DNA of 64,000 nucleotides from a virus (IMGVR_UViG_3300032287_003808:62001-126000); one strand, 5' to 3'; numbered from the stretch's first letter, positions 53,298 through 62,174 are shown. The notes: a model not told the origin generated them from the sequence alone. Numbers and translations are program-made.

Positions 53298-54559
53298 TAT
53301 GCTTCTACTTTTTTAAGTGTTGGTAATTTTAATTCAACTTGTTTAGGAAATTCAGGTATACGTTCAGTTAAAACAACATCTAATTTTTCTTTCATCGCTT
53401 CAAATGAAAAATTAGTTCTTGAATGATACCCTTGACGTTTTGCTTTCTCAAAATATGGTTTATAATTTTCAAACATATCTTTCAAATAATGTCCTACATG
53501 ACCATAATCAACACTAAACCATTGTGCTTCTTTTAACAACATATTGTTAGCAGCTGATGGATGTATGTTTGTCATTTGACCTTGTAACAATGTTGTAAAC
53601 TCTGGGTTTAGATAATCTGTATGGCCGCTCCAGTTTGTTGTAATAATTGGTTTATTCGTGAGTGAAAATTCAAGTAATGGGCGACCAAATCCTTCCCCTT
53701 TAGTTAAATTAATCATTGCTTTAACTTTAGAATGATTATAAATCTCATTCATTTCAACATCTGTAAATTCACCATGCAGCAAATAAACATTTGGTAAGTT
53801 GTTTGATTTAACAGTGGATTTAATAATTGATATTTTCTTTAAGATCTCATCTCTATCCATATATGAAGCACCTACTTGAGTAGTCTTCAAAATTAAAGCA
53901 GGTTTTTTACTTTTATTTTTAAACGTTTCATAAAACGCTTTAATTAATAAACCTACATTCTTTCTATCCTCACCCATTTGACCTTGCATCCAATGACCTA
54001 CAAACAAATAAGCAAAATCTTCTTTAATATTAGATAAATCAAATTCTGATTTTACGGGTTTATATACTTCAGTGTTTGCACCTTCAAACATAACCTCACT
54101 ATCACCTTTCCATTCAATATGCCCTACTACTTGGTTAGTATTTTGATCACGTTTCTCAAATTTACTTTCCTTTAATACCTTAATAGTATGTTCAGAAGAA
54201 CCTAAAATTAAATTCATCCTACTGCAACCTTCAATCCATTCAGCAGGCGCAATTGTTGATTCAATACCTGCTGTACATCCAATATTATATTTTCCTACTG
54301 GTTGGAATTCATTTGGTACTGTAATTTGCATCCAAATTTCAGGTTGTGCTGTTAATTGTTGGGTAAAATGTTTATTTAAAAACTCCCACTCAGTATTCTC
54401 TTTAATAAAACCAAATGGAGTATTTCCCCACCGTTGTGGTATTATCTTTACATCATATTTATCTAATTCAATAATTGCTTTAACAATATCTCGTGATCGT
54501 GCTCCGTACCCACTATAAGTGTCAATTGGGCAACTAATTACAAATGTTGGTTTACTCAT
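53297..54559 (-). CDS. Glycosyltransferase family 4-like
   Basis: 420 residues, GT-B fold. The C-terminal half has KAMINLTKGEGFGRPLLEFS, the ExFGxPxxE site for the donor phosphate, and IITTNWSGHTDYL. The N-terminal half has YSGYGARSRDIVKAI. It builds sugar chains, donor unknown. Overlaps the small gene upstream by 4 bp. Confidence 0.9.
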   Translation of the reverse strand: MSKPTFVISCPIDTYSGYGARSRDIVKAIIELDKYDVKIIPQRWGNTPFGFIKENTEWEFLNKHFTQQLTAQPEIWMQITVPNEFQPVGKYNIGCTAGIESTIAPAEWIEGCSRMNLILGSSEHTIKVLKESKFEKRDQNTNQVVGHIEWKGDSEVMFEGANTEVYKPVKSEFDLSNIKEDFAYLFVGHWMQGQMGEDRKNVGLLIKAFYETFKNKSKKPALILKTTQVGASYMDRDEILKKISIIKSTVKSNNLPNVYLLHGEFTDVEMNEIYNHSKVKAMINLTKGEGFGRPLLEFSLTNKPIITTNWSGHTDYLNPEFTTLLQGQMTNIHPSAANNMLLKEAQWFSVDYGHVGHYLKDMFENYKPYFEKAKRQGYHSRTNFSFEAMKEKLDVVLTERIPEFPKQVELKLPTLKKVEA

Positions 54560-54810
54560 ATAACTTGTTTTAATTTAATTTCAGGTATAAATTCAGTTGG
54601 ATTTTGTACATATTCATATTGATCAAGTTCATCTTCATGTAAACATATAAGTTCAATAGTATCTTGTCCATTTTTTATAAAGGCAAATAAAATAATTTCT
54701 CCCGGTCTAATATTTCTCCCAGAAGTATATGTTTTAAGAGTTACTTTTTTAAGTGCTTCTTGGGTAACTATTTTATTCTCTGTAAGTTGTTGTGTAAAAT
54801 ACTCTCTCAT
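54556..54810 (-). CDS. Small protein between glycosyltransferases
   Basis: 84 residues, starting MREYFTQQLTENKIVTQEAL, beta-rich second half (GEIILFAFIKNGQDTIELIC). Position suggests a partner of the enzymes, nothing more is visible. Confidence 0.72.
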   Translation of the reverse strand: MREYFTQQLTENKIVTQEALKKVTLKTYTSGRNIRPGEIILFAFIKNGQDTIELICLHEDELDQYEYVQNPTEFIPEIKLKQVI

Positions 54811-54811
54811 C

Positions 54812-56254
54812 TTAATATAACAATTCGTGTTTAATAGTATCTTCTTTTACCTCATTACAGTTGATTAACTCATATTTTTCGCGTGGAGTCCACGTGTTAA
54901 ATAATTTATCTATCGCGTTAATCGCTCTATTTCCCATAGCCTCTCCTGTAAATCCTGCCTCATTCAAAGCCCACTCTCTGCCTTTCTCACCACACTCTTT
55001 TCTCTCTTCACGAGTAAAATTTGTATATAACTCAATCAAATGCTCAGTAGCATCCTCAGGTCGACATCTGTCATCAAAAATATAAGGTGTTTTAGGCGAA
55101 CCTTGAATCGAGCGATTAGTTGGATAAACCGGAAACGCCCATTGACCATGTTTTGTATACTTACCAGTATGGTTAGAAGGAATCTCAGGTGTTGGATTAT
55201 ACCAATTACCATCTTCATCTTCAAAACGCATTTGATCTTGCATTCCACCTGTTACATTTGCAATAATAACAGTTCCTGCCAAAATCGCTTCCGTTAACGA
55301 TAGACCCCATCCTTCATTTGATGTTAACAAAATTTGGGCATCAGCAATATTATACAACATATTTAACTGTTGTGATGAAAGTTTATTTACTGAAAAATAA
55401 ATTGCATCTGGGTAGTCTTGGAATAATATTTTTCTTACTGCTTCTAAATCAGTTCCATGATCACTTACTACTTCTGTATGAAGTACTAAAGCACATTTAT
55501 CAGCTTTTTCTTTTGGTAAACGATCTAAAAAGTAACGAAACGCAAGCATTGTATCCGGAATTTGTTTTCTACGAATGTTTCTTGAATTAAAAAACACTAC
55601 AAAATCCTTCTCATCATTTCCAAACAAATTAGCTCTAAATTGCTCTAATTCTTTTAACTCATTTTCCTCTTTAATCGGATAAAAATGTTGCTCATTCAAT
55701 CCATGAGGTACATACTCAATAACTTTATTTTTTGCTTTCTCACCCAAAACCAACTCATTAATAAGTTTCGTTTGTTTCGAAATTGCTAATAACGCATCAC
55801 ATGATTCGTAAAACGCTTTGTTATACAACGGCGCCGGATAATCATCCCAAATATTCAAATAAATAATTGGACATTGTTTTCTAATTTCATTTTCAATTGA
55901 AAACAACCACTCAAAATATCTTGGATCCGTAATCAACATAATAGCATCTGGTTTTTCCAGTTGCATCATATGTCTAATTAACTCAGGTGATCCATAACCA
56001 TCAGTTGGATACATAAATACAGATGAATCTTCAATCCCTGCATTTGCATTAGTGTCTGCTGATAAATCAAGGTGTTTACCTTTTTCTGGGTGTTGAATTG
56101 CTCCTGCAATGTTTACCCAATTAAAATGATGACATGTGTTGATTACTAGTTCACGTGCTACTGTTGCTACACCTGAATGTACTCTAATGTCGTCACAAAT
56201 TAATAGGATTTTCTTTCTTTGTTCTTTGGGTAGATAACTAAATTTTTCTTTCAT
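54812..56254 (-). CDS. Glycosyltransferase family 4-like
   Basis: 480 residues, GT-B fold. RVHSGVATVARELVINTCHH is the Gly-rich first loop, and LLTSNEGWGLSLTEAILAGT with VIIANVTGGMQDQM forms the donor site. A region with FFNSRNIRRKQIPDTMLAFR also fits. First gene of the glycan island as read. Confidence 0.92.
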   Translation of the reverse strand: MKEKFSYLPKEQRKKILLICDDIRVHSGVATVARELVINTCHHFNWVNIAGAIQHPEKGKHLDLSADTNANAGIEDSSVFMYPTDGYGSPELIRHMMQLEKPDAIMLITDPRYFEWLFSIENEIRKQCPIIYLNIWDDYPAPLYNKAFYESCDALLAISKQTKLINELVLGEKAKNKVIEYVPHGLNEQHFYPIKEENELKELEQFRANLFGNDEKDFVVFFNSRNIRRKQIPDTMLAFRYFLDRLPKEKADKCALVLHTEVVSDHGTDLEAVRKILFQDYPDAIYFSVNKLSSQQLNMLYNIADAQILLTSNEGWGLSLTEAILAGTVIIANVTGGMQDQMRFEDEDGNWYNPTPEIPSNHTGKYTKHGQWAFPVYPTNRSIQGSPKTPYIFDDRCRPEDATEHLIELYTNFTREERKECGEKGREWALNEAGFTGEAMGNRAINAIDKLFNTWTPREKYELINCNEVKEDTIKHELLY

Positions 56255-56288
56255 AATTAATTTTCAATAACTTGTTCAATATAATGTT

Positions 56289-56486
56289 TTAATCTTCGGA
56301 CTCCAAACTTAAGTCACTATGATTGTGAACTTTTTTTCTAAAGTCTTCATCTGTTAGATACAAATGGATTGCTCGCTCCGATAATTTTTGGAATGAGAAC
56401 TTGCGTTTAATACATTCAATTTTAAAATTTTCAAATAACTCGTTGTCTATTTTGACACTTGTTAATGTTTGGTTTTTTTCACTCAT
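56289..56486 (-). CDS. Ribbon-helix-helix-like DNA-binding protein
   Basis: 65 residues from the ATG at 56486, chosen over an upstream in-frame start that overlaps the nuclease gene. TLTSVKIDNELFENFKIECI has the strand-helix layout of CopG/Arc-type repressors, with LSERAIHLYL as second helix. It may control its own promoter or the glycan island. The leader holds a CGTATATACG palindrome. Confidence 0.68.
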   Translation of the reverse strand: MSEKNQTLTSVKIDNELFENFKIECIKRKFSFQKLSERAIHLYLTDEDFRKKVHNHSDLSLESED

Positions 56487-56526
56487 AATATTTAATTTAG
56501 TATTATCGTATATACGTATGTAGGGA

Positions 56527-57471
56527 TTATGGGTAGGTCGCAGAGCAAAGATGAGTTTTAAAAAATAGACACCATTTGCAATTATCATTTATTTTAGGTT
56601 GATGCTCTATTTTTTTATAACCATTCTCATCAAACGCGTCTTCTATGAATTTATTCATTGCTTCTGCTGCTTTCTTTATTTTAATTTTCCCGGCCGCAGG
56701 TTTAAAGATTTGGATTCGTTTGATTACAAAATCTTCACTTTCATATAATTTTCTTTTTACAATAAAGAATTCTACGTTGATATTTTCTTCGGGGAAGTTA
56801 AAATATTGGGAAAAATATTTTTTATAAAATATAAGTTGGAATTGTTTGATTTCGTCTTTCTTTTGTTTATCATTCCATCCTCTAGTAGATGTTTTTAAAT
56901 CTAAGATTTTAATCGTGTTTGTAGGTTCATGGTACATTACTATATCTAAGTACCCTTGATAAACTACATTTTGTAATTTAGAATGTGGAGAAAGTACAAT
57001 AGGTACTTCTACTCCTACTAAATACCAACCTCGTTTAGAAAAATGTTTTGTTTTATTCTTTGCAAAATCTCTTATGATTTCAATCCCATCATCATAAAAT
57101 TCTCTTAACTCATCTGGTGAACTAAAATGCTGCTTATTATTAGCAGCGTATTGTTTAGTGTATTCTCCTCGTAATACGTCTTCAAACATTTCAGATGTAT
57201 TGATTTGATCTGCTTTAGTTCCACTTTGCTCATACATTACAGTTAAATAATGTTGTATTACTTCATGGAGTGCGGTTCCGAATACTGTATGGATAGTTGA
57301 TGTGAATTGTTTATGTCCTTCAACATATTGTAGAGACCATTTTTTAGGGCATTCACTATACATTGAGAATTGAGAATACGAAACAGATTTTTCACTTGCC
57401 CAATCTATGTCACGTTTAATTTTATTGCGAATATCTTTCACAATTTGAGGAATAACCTTTTTCTTTGCCAT
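56527..57471 (-). CDS. PD-(D/E)XK nuclease with Fe-S-type cysteines
   Basis: 314 residues of the RecB/AddB/Cas4 nuclease class. FGTALHEVIQHYL gives the first His, YQGYLDIVMYH gives the Asp, and IKILDLKTSTRG gives the DxK core. Cys39 (SECPKKW) together with the C-terminal CKWCLFFKTHLC would hold a 4Fe-4S cluster, as in AddB and Cas4. It probably processes DNA ends in recombination or host DNA breakdown. Confidence 0.88.
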   Translation of the reverse strand: MAKKKVIPQIVKDIRNKIKRDIDWASEKSVSYSQFSMYSECPKKWSLQYVEGHKQFTSTIHTVFGTALHEVIQHYLTVMYEQSGTKADQINTSEMFEDVLRGEYTKQYAANNKQHFSSPDELREFYDDGIEIIRDFAKNKTKHFSKRGWYLVGVEVPIVLSPHSKLQNVVYQGYLDIVMYHEPTNTIKILDLKTSTRGWNDKQKKDEIKQFQLIFYKKYFSQYFNFPEENINVEFFIVKRKLYESEDFVIKRIQIFKPAAGKIKIKKAAEAMNKFIEDAFDENGYKKIEHQPKINDNCKWCLFFKTHLCSATYP

Positions 57472-57505
57472 AACCTTAATATATGAAAATCTTATTAATT
57501 TTCCA

Positions 57506-57541
57506 AGGAAAAAGAAACCCCCACGATAGCGACGTTGGGGG
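57506..57541 (-). terminator. Rho-independent terminator
   Basis: Stem with CCCCCA / TGGGGG ends (57518-57541) followed by TTTCTTTTTCC on the minus strand. A second perfect hairpin, CCGTTAC / GTAACGG, lies just above at 57547-57566. Confidence 0.8.
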
Positions 57542-57578
57542 CTTCGCCGTTACAGTTTTGTAACGGTCCTAAATATTC

Positions 57579-57884
57579 TTAAATGTTTTGAAGCATTTGT
57601 TCTAATTTCATTGCCTCTTCTTGAGAAAGACCAGGGTAAGCAGACATTAAATCTTCTACATCATATCCACGTCTATCACCTAATAAATCTTCATCTTTAA
57701 ACATTTGAAATAATTCTTCAGCTGTTTCAGCTTCACCTGGTTCAGCATAGTCATTTGGGTCGATTGGTTCTTGGTAACCATAATAATCTTCAGGGTCGCC
57801 TTCCATTTCTTTTAGTTTAACAGCATATTGACTTTCAGTAATAATACCTGCTAACATTTGCATTCTAAGAGTTTCTTTATCCAT
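57579..57884 (-). CDS. Small protein with LRMQMLAGIITE motif
   Basis: 101 residues, acidic. The start MDKETLRMQMLAGIITESQY recurs inside the protein at 58133-58870, and related LAGI ends occur in the proteins at 57891 and 60969. Short motifs of this kind appear in many structural and scaffold-like proteins of large aquatic phages. Function unknown. Confidence 0.75.
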   Translation of the reverse strand: MDKETLRMQMLAGIITESQYAVKLKEMEGDPEDYYGYQEPIDPNDYAEPGEAETAEELFQMFKDEDLLGDRRGYDVEDLMSAYPGLSQEEAMKLEQMLQNI

Positions 57885-57890
57885 TTTAAT

Positions 57891-58127
57891 TTATTTTATG
57901 ATTCCTGCTCGAACTAACATTATTCTACGCTCAGCTAACTCTTCTTGTGTGCTTCCGATTATAGCGTTATAATCGTCCATAGTTAATATTTTACCAGATG
58001 TTGATAATGATATAATGTTTTCTGCTATGTCATGTAGATCCATATCACCAGTTGCGTCTTCTCTAGCATATTCTAGAAGGCGAATAAATAAAGGGACGTC
58101 TACGGTGATTATGTCTTTTGGGTTCAT
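57891..58127 (-). CDS. Small protein ending in an AGIIK motif
   Basis: 78 residues, starting MNPKDIITVDVPLFIRLLEY and ending RRIMLVRAGIIK, the same closing motif as the protein at 60969-61898. Between its neighbours by 5-7 bp. A helical interaction protein is likely. Confidence 0.74.
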   Translation of the reverse strand: MNPKDIITVDVPLFIRLLEYAREDATGDMDLHDIAENIISLSTSGKILTMDDYNAIIGSTQEELAERRIMLVRAGIIK

Positions 58128-58132
58128 TATTT

Positions 58133-58870
58133 TTATCTTAATTTGCTTAAGAAAGCTTGTAATTTTTCTGGGTTGCTAGTGAAGTATTTTTCTCCGCCTT
58201 CTCCTTTAAGTCTGCTTTTAATAGACATAGCAATATTCTTTGGACCCTCAGGTGAAAGTAAATACTCACCAAATTCAATCATTTCATCATTTCCTTTTTG
58301 GGAGAATTCAAATGTTTGGAGTATTTTATCTACAGTAGTTCCTACTGTATTTTCATCTAACGGAGTCTTTTCTAATGCTATTTCTTCTAAATCTTTTTCA
58401 TCTTCCATTTCTTCAGTTAATGAAGTACCTTTTGCATAATGTTCAAATGCAAGCTCATAATCTGATTTTTCACGGTCAAAGATATTTCCAACCATTCCCA
58501 TACCAACGAAATTTTCGTTTAGTGGTTTTTTAGTAATTTCTTCTAATTTCGCCTTGTATTCGCTTTCTGTGATTACGCCGGAAAGCATTTGCATGCGTAA
58601 AGTTTCTTTGTTCATTTTGTTTTCTTTTATTGAGTTAGTTTTTTCAAAATATTGCATATCAAAAGGGACATCATTTCCTTCTTCATCTACAAATGAATTG
58701 CCTTCTTTATCTCCTATAGTTCCTTGAGGAATATAAAGTTCTGCCCCTTCATAGTTGCCTGGGTTATCATATCCTTCAGCATCCGGGACTACTCTTCCTT
58801 TTAGGCCTGGGTAGTCGCTCCAATCTTGGATATAGTACCAATCTACTAATGATTTGTATGTTTCGTTCAT
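58133..58870 (-). CDS. Structural-type protein with internal LAGI motif
   Basis: 245 residues. An acidic N-terminal 85 residues is followed by MNKETLRMQMLSGVITESEY, which copies the start of the protein at 57579, and then an acidic helical region and a closing helix. It looks like a fusion of a new N-terminus to a copy of the smaller protein. A late-type motif precedes it. Confidence 0.73.
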   Translation of the reverse strand: MNETYKSLVDWYYIQDWSDYPGLKGRVVPDAEGYDNPGNYEGAELYIPQGTIGDKEGNSFVDEEGNDVPFDMQYFEKTNSIKENKMNKETLRMQMLSGVITESEYKAKLEEITKKPLNENFVGMGMVGNIFDREKSDYELAFEHYAKGTSLTEEMEDEKDLEEIALEKTPLDENTVGTTVDKILQTFEFSQKGNDEMIEFGEYLLSPEGPKNIAMSIKSRLKGEGGEKYFTSNPEKLQAFLSKLR

Positions 58871-58882
58871 TTTAGTGTTTTA

Positions 58883-58892
58883 TTATAAATAT
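58883..58892 (-). promoter_or_regulatory. Late-type promoter motif
   Basis: ATATTTATAA then TAAAAC on the minus strand, 12 bp before the ATG at 58870. It is the highest-coordinate late-type site found. Confidence 0.58.
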
Positions 58893-59143
58893 TATATTCC
58901 TTTTGTCTCTATAATTTTCTTTAATTTTTCCAAGTATAATATAGCGTCCATATGTTCTTGTTTAGCATGTTCGATCCATTCTAAAACGCTTAAATCTTCA
59001 CGGTCTAAATCTACTCCATATTTTGTTTTGCCAAATGATGCTCTTTCAACAAATTGGTCAATAATTGAATCTACAACTGAGTCTGTTTTTTGGATGTGCC
59101 TGTACTCTGTTAGTACAGTTCTTTGAGCATTATCGTGTTCCAT
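58892..59143 (-). CDS. MazG-like small protein, possible nucleotide pyrophosphohydrolase
   Basis: 83 residues. GKTKYGVDLDREDLSVLEWI followed by HAKQEHMDAILYLEKL resembles the helical, acidic metal site of MazG-like phage proteins (E-E-x-D arrangement is only partly clear). Shares a boundary base with gp62. The role in nucleotide clean-up is tentative. Confidence 0.62.
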   Translation of the reverse strand: MEHDNAQRTVLTEYRHIQKTDSVVDSIIDQFVERASFGKTKYGVDLDREDLSVLEWIEHAKQEHMDAILYLEKLKKIIETKGI

Positions 59144-59571
59144 TATTTCAATAACTTTTTAATTTCTTTTTCTTCTATCCCCATATCGTATAGTACTCTT
59201 CTTGTACCTACTTCTCTTAAAATGTCAATATATTCTTCTGCTTCACCTAAACCACATTCAAAATGTTTAGCTACATATTCTACTAAAGCGGTTGGTTTTT
59301 TGTCTTTTTTACTTTTAAGATACTTTAAAAAGGTTTTAGTTTTAGGAATCATCTCTCTATAAATTTGATATAGTTGTTGTTTGTTATCGTATGGGGTAGT
59401 TTGGACATAATTTACAAGCTCAATATAACGTATATCCATCGATACGTATCGATTTATTATATAAGAGTTCCATTTATCCCACGATTCTTCCGAGATGTCT
59501 TCAATAGGGGTTTTATGGAGGGTGATTTCATTTAACCACCCCCATAAATCCTTTATTTGTTTTTTATTCAC
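59143..59571 (-). CDS. 62: Sliding-clamp loader small subunit gp62-like
   Basis: 142 residues. WDKWNSYIINRYVSMDIRYI, LVNYVQTTPYDNKQQLYQIY and a C-terminal AKHFECGLGEAEEYIDIL block match T4 gp62-type subunits in order. gp62 forms the loader with four gp44 subunits, which lie 440 bp upstream here. It overlaps the 78-residue gene by 4 bp. Confidence 0.82.
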   Translation of the reverse strand: MNKKQIKDLWGWLNEITLHKTPIEDISEESWDKWNSYIINRYVSMDIRYIELVNYVQTTPYDNKQQLYQIYREMIPKTKTFLKYLKSKKDKKPTALVEYVAKHFECGLGEAEEYIDILREVGTRRVLYDMGIEEKEIKKLLK

Positions 59572-59804
59572 AGAGCAATATCTTTATATTCTTCTCTTAA
59601 TTCCGGTGGAAGCGAGTCGATCAAGATTTTCTTTGTTTCCAAATCATAAAATACAGGGATTGGAATCATAGCATCTTCTTCAGCTCCAACTAGAAACTTA
59701 GAAATTTTACGAATTAGGACTGCTTGTCCAAACAAATGATTCCCATCAAATCCTACAACCGGAGTTGTTTGAGTGAAATCGATACTTAATTGTGGTTTTT
59801 CCAT
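59568..59804 (-). CDS. Small protein between clamp-loader genes
   Basis: 78 residues, starting MEKPQLSIDFTQTTPVVGFD, beta-rich. Its place between gp44 and gp62 suggests a replication link, but no family is recognised. Confidence 0.72.
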   Translation of the reverse strand: MEKPQLSIDFTQTTPVVGFDGNHLFGQAVLIRKISKFLVGAEEDAMIPIPVFYDLETKKILIDSLPPELREEYKDIAL

Positions 59805-59814
59805 TGTTTATTTA

Positions 59815-60018
59815 TTATTTATTTGTTTTCTCTTTTTTATATTCTATAAAATCATGTATAAATCCTGCTGCAACTATTAAATTCATTCCAACTGAGGCTA
59901 ATATTTCATATATATCTTCATACACATTTGTGCTTAGGTGGATATGTCCTACCATCCAAAATGGTATAGATAAATTCTGTGATACCCAAGATAATGTATA
60001 TTTTAAGAAATATTTCAT
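59815..60018 (-). CDS. Small membrane protein
   Basis: 67 residues with hydrophobic segments (LSIPFWMVGHIHLS; ILASVGMNLIVAAGFIHDFI) and a basic end. Overlaps gp44 by 4 bp. I recall similar two-helix proteins in phages; function unknown. Confidence 0.68.
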   Translation of the reverse strand: MKYFLKYTLSWVSQNLSIPFWMVGHIHLSTNVYEDIYEILASVGMNLIVAAGFIHDFIEYKKEKTNK

Positions 60019-60923
60019 ATTGCATCTATAATCTTTGCTATTGCAGACATTATATTAATTTCTTTATCAATTCTAAAATTTGCTTGGTATAAATGTTCGT
60101 TCAATATAATTGCAACTATACCTTCTTTTCCAGGTGCATATTTTGAACTATGTTCAAATAATGAGCGATACAATTCTTCAAAATCTTTTGTATTTGAGTC
60201 TGCTATAATTTGTCGAATAGTAAGCCATTTTTTATTACCCATCAACTCCTTTAATACTTCTTTAATATAATTATTTGATATTAAAACTGTTTTATCTAGT
60301 TGAACATAATCATCTTTTACAGACATTTGTATCACATTCAACATTTTTCTCATATCGGGATAATGTTGTACAATTAATGTTTTAATATCTTCAGGTGTGT
60401 AAGATAATTCTAATTGGTTTGTTAAAATCCAAGTTAAATGATGATATACATCTGTTTTAGTTGGAGGAACAATTTTAAGTACCTGGCATCTAGATTGTAA
60501 AGGATCAATAATTCGCTCTATGAAATTGCAAGTTAAAATAAAGCGTGTTGAGCGAGAAAATGTTTCAATTACGTTTCGTAGAGCTGCTTGTCCTTGAATT
60601 GTAATAAAATCTGCTTCATCTAATATTACTACTTTGATACCTTTCCAAGATGCAGCACTTGCAAATCCCTTTACTTTCTCTCTAATAGTATCAATTCCGT
60701 TTTCATCAGATGCGTTAATATAAAGATAATCACAATCAAGATTTTTAACGATAATTTTTGCTAATGTAGTTTTACCTGTGCCTGCGGGGCCGTAAAAGAT
60801 AAAGTTTTGAATATCACCTTGATCAAGGTATTTTTGGATTGTGTCTTTAACGTTTTCGTTTCCAACATAATATTTAAGTTCAGTAGGGCGAAAACGCTCT
60901 ACATATAACGTATTTTCTTTCAT
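60015..60923 (-). CDS. 44: Sliding-clamp loader ATPase gp44-like
   Basis: 302 residues, AAA+ fold. ERFRPTELKYYVGNENV starts it; Walker A GPAGTGKTT at 45-53; Walker B VVILDEAD at 98-105; sensor 1 in RFILTCNFIERI; and the LQSRCQ box with the arginine finger. It loads the DNA polymerase clamp. A terminator lies just above its leader. Confidence 0.95.
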   Translation of the reverse strand: MKENTLYVERFRPTELKYYVGNENVKDTIQKYLDQGDIQNFIFYGPAGTGKTTLAKIIVKNLDCDYLYINASDENGIDTIREKVKGFASAASWKGIKVVILDEADFITIQGQAALRNVIETFSRSTRFILTCNFIERIIDPLQSRCQVLKIVPPTKTDVYHHLTWILTNQLELSYTPEDIKTLIVQHYPDMRKMLNVIQMSVKDDYVQLDKTVLISNNYIKEVLKELMGNKKWLTIRQIIADSNTKDFEELYRSLFEHSSKYAPGKEGIVAIILNEHLYQANFRIDKEINIMSAIAKIIDAI

Positions 60924-60935
60924 AACCTTAATATA

Positions 60936-60962
60936 AGAAAAAAGCTTGTCATAGACAAGCTT
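60936..60962 (-). terminator. Rho-independent terminator
   Basis: AAGCTTGTC / GACAAGCTT, a 9-bp stem with a 3-nt loop, followed by TTTTTTC on the minus strand. It ends the unit with the gene at 60969-61898. Confidence 0.9.
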
Positions 60963-60968
60963 CTTAAT

Positions 60969-61898
60969 TTATTTTATAATTCCTGCTAATCTAAGCATTT
61001 TCTTTCTTTCGAATTCTATTTCATTTAACTCTTCTTCACTTTGGCCTTTATTCTTATCTTTAGGTTTAGGTCTATTTTTAAGATAATTAACAATATTTGC
61101 TTTTTGAGTTAAAGTTATACCTGTTATAGATAATGAAAAACCATCTTCACCTTCTTTAATTTTATATCCAGCAGATGGTATTACAAATTTATCTTGAAGT
61201 TCTCTTCTTAGTATTGCTGCTGCGGCTTTAGACTCAACAGGTACTTGCAATTGGGTGGTTTTAGAAATACTTGATACTTCGCCTGTATCTTTTTCTAATT
61301 GCGGTTTAGCATCTGTTATACCTGCATTATCCATTACAGTTTTAATGATGTTCATTACAGCATTACCCCCAGCCATATTTTCATTTTTATCTTTAGGGAA
61401 GATTAAAGCACCATTATCTTCATACCAATATAAAATATCAGCATTACCTGCCATAGATGCTATCAAAGCATCAAGTTTATCTTTAGTATAAGGAGAAATA
61501 AAATATACTCGTGGGTCTCTAATTTCTTCTGGCAATTTATTGAATGATGAGTTTTCTAGTCCGGTAATGTCTACTTCTGGGTGTCTAGATTTAATATCTT
61601 CAAGTTTGAATTTTCTCCAAGCTGCATCTGCTGCGTCCCAAATTTCTCTTGTAACTTTATTTTTAGCTTTAGGGCCCATACCGCTAGGGCCAAAATACGC
61701 ATCTTTTATTTTTCTAACATCAGAACTAGTATTTTGTTTATTAGAGGCATATTTACCATAGTTGCGTATATCATTTAGGGCAGCTTCTACATCTGCTATT
61801 GGTGTTGTTTTAGGTCTTAAAACAATCTCTCTAGCTTCTTTATAATCAGAAGAACCACTTTGGTCATCAATTTCGTATAGTATATCTGTTAACTTCAT
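60969..61898 (-). CDS. Structural-type protein ending in an LAGIIK motif
   Basis: 309 residues, starting MKLTDILYEIDDQSGSSDYK, with helix-rich N-terminal half and an acidic/basic C-terminal tail ending FERKKMLRLAGIIK. The last nine residues repeat the motif seen in its neighbours at 57.5-58.9 kb. No family recognised. Confidence 0.72.
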   Translation of the reverse strand: MKLTDILYEIDDQSGSSDYKEAREIVLRPKTTPIADVEAALNDIRNYGKYASNKQNTSSDVRKIKDAYFGPSGMGPKAKNKVTREIWDAADAAWRKFKLEDIKSRHPEVDITGLENSSFNKLPEEIRDPRVYFISPYTKDKLDALIASMAGNADILYWYEDNGALIFPKDKNENMAGGNAVMNIIKTVMDNAGITDAKPQLEKDTGEVSSISKTTQLQVPVESKAAAAILRRELQDKFVIPSAGYKIKEGEDGFSLSITGITLTQKANIVNYLKNRPKPKDKNKGQSEEELNEIEFERKKMLRLAGIIK

Positions 61899-61909
61899 GT
61901 TTATACATA

Positions 61910-62173
61910 TTAATAATCCCCATAGATATTAAAACGTTTAGGAGGCTCAGGGCGCACTTCTTCAACTTCTTTTTTAATAGCAAACAATTTAGAATTTAAA
62001 GGTTCAAGTCTAAAATGACATGGTTCCCCAGCTACTTGAAAATATGCTTCTAAAGTATCTGTTAAAGACTCATATACTGTTTTATCTTTAAACTCAGAAA
62101 CAAGTCTCCACCTGTCACCAGGTGGAACTCGTTCTGCGATTAGATGGTTATATTCTATCTCTTGTGTTTCCAT
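61910..62173 (-). CDS. Small protein below GroEL
   Basis: 87 residues, starting METQEIEYNHLIAERVPPGD, beta-rich centre (TLEAYFQVAGEPCHFRLEPL) and a Pro-rich acidic end. One base below groEL's stop, so it is co-transcribed with the chaperonins. No family recognised. Confidence 0.73.
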   Translation of the reverse strand: METQEIEYNHLIAERVPPGDRWRLVSEFKDKTVYESLTDTLEAYFQVAGEPCHFRLEPLNSKLFAIKKEVEEVRPEPPKRFNIYGDY

Positions 62174-62174
62174 A

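Noticed and set aside
55036-55297. Several open frames on both strands within the glycosyltransferase gene at 54812-56254
   Set aside because: They are shadows in other frames of a gene with clear GT4 motifs and have no leader.
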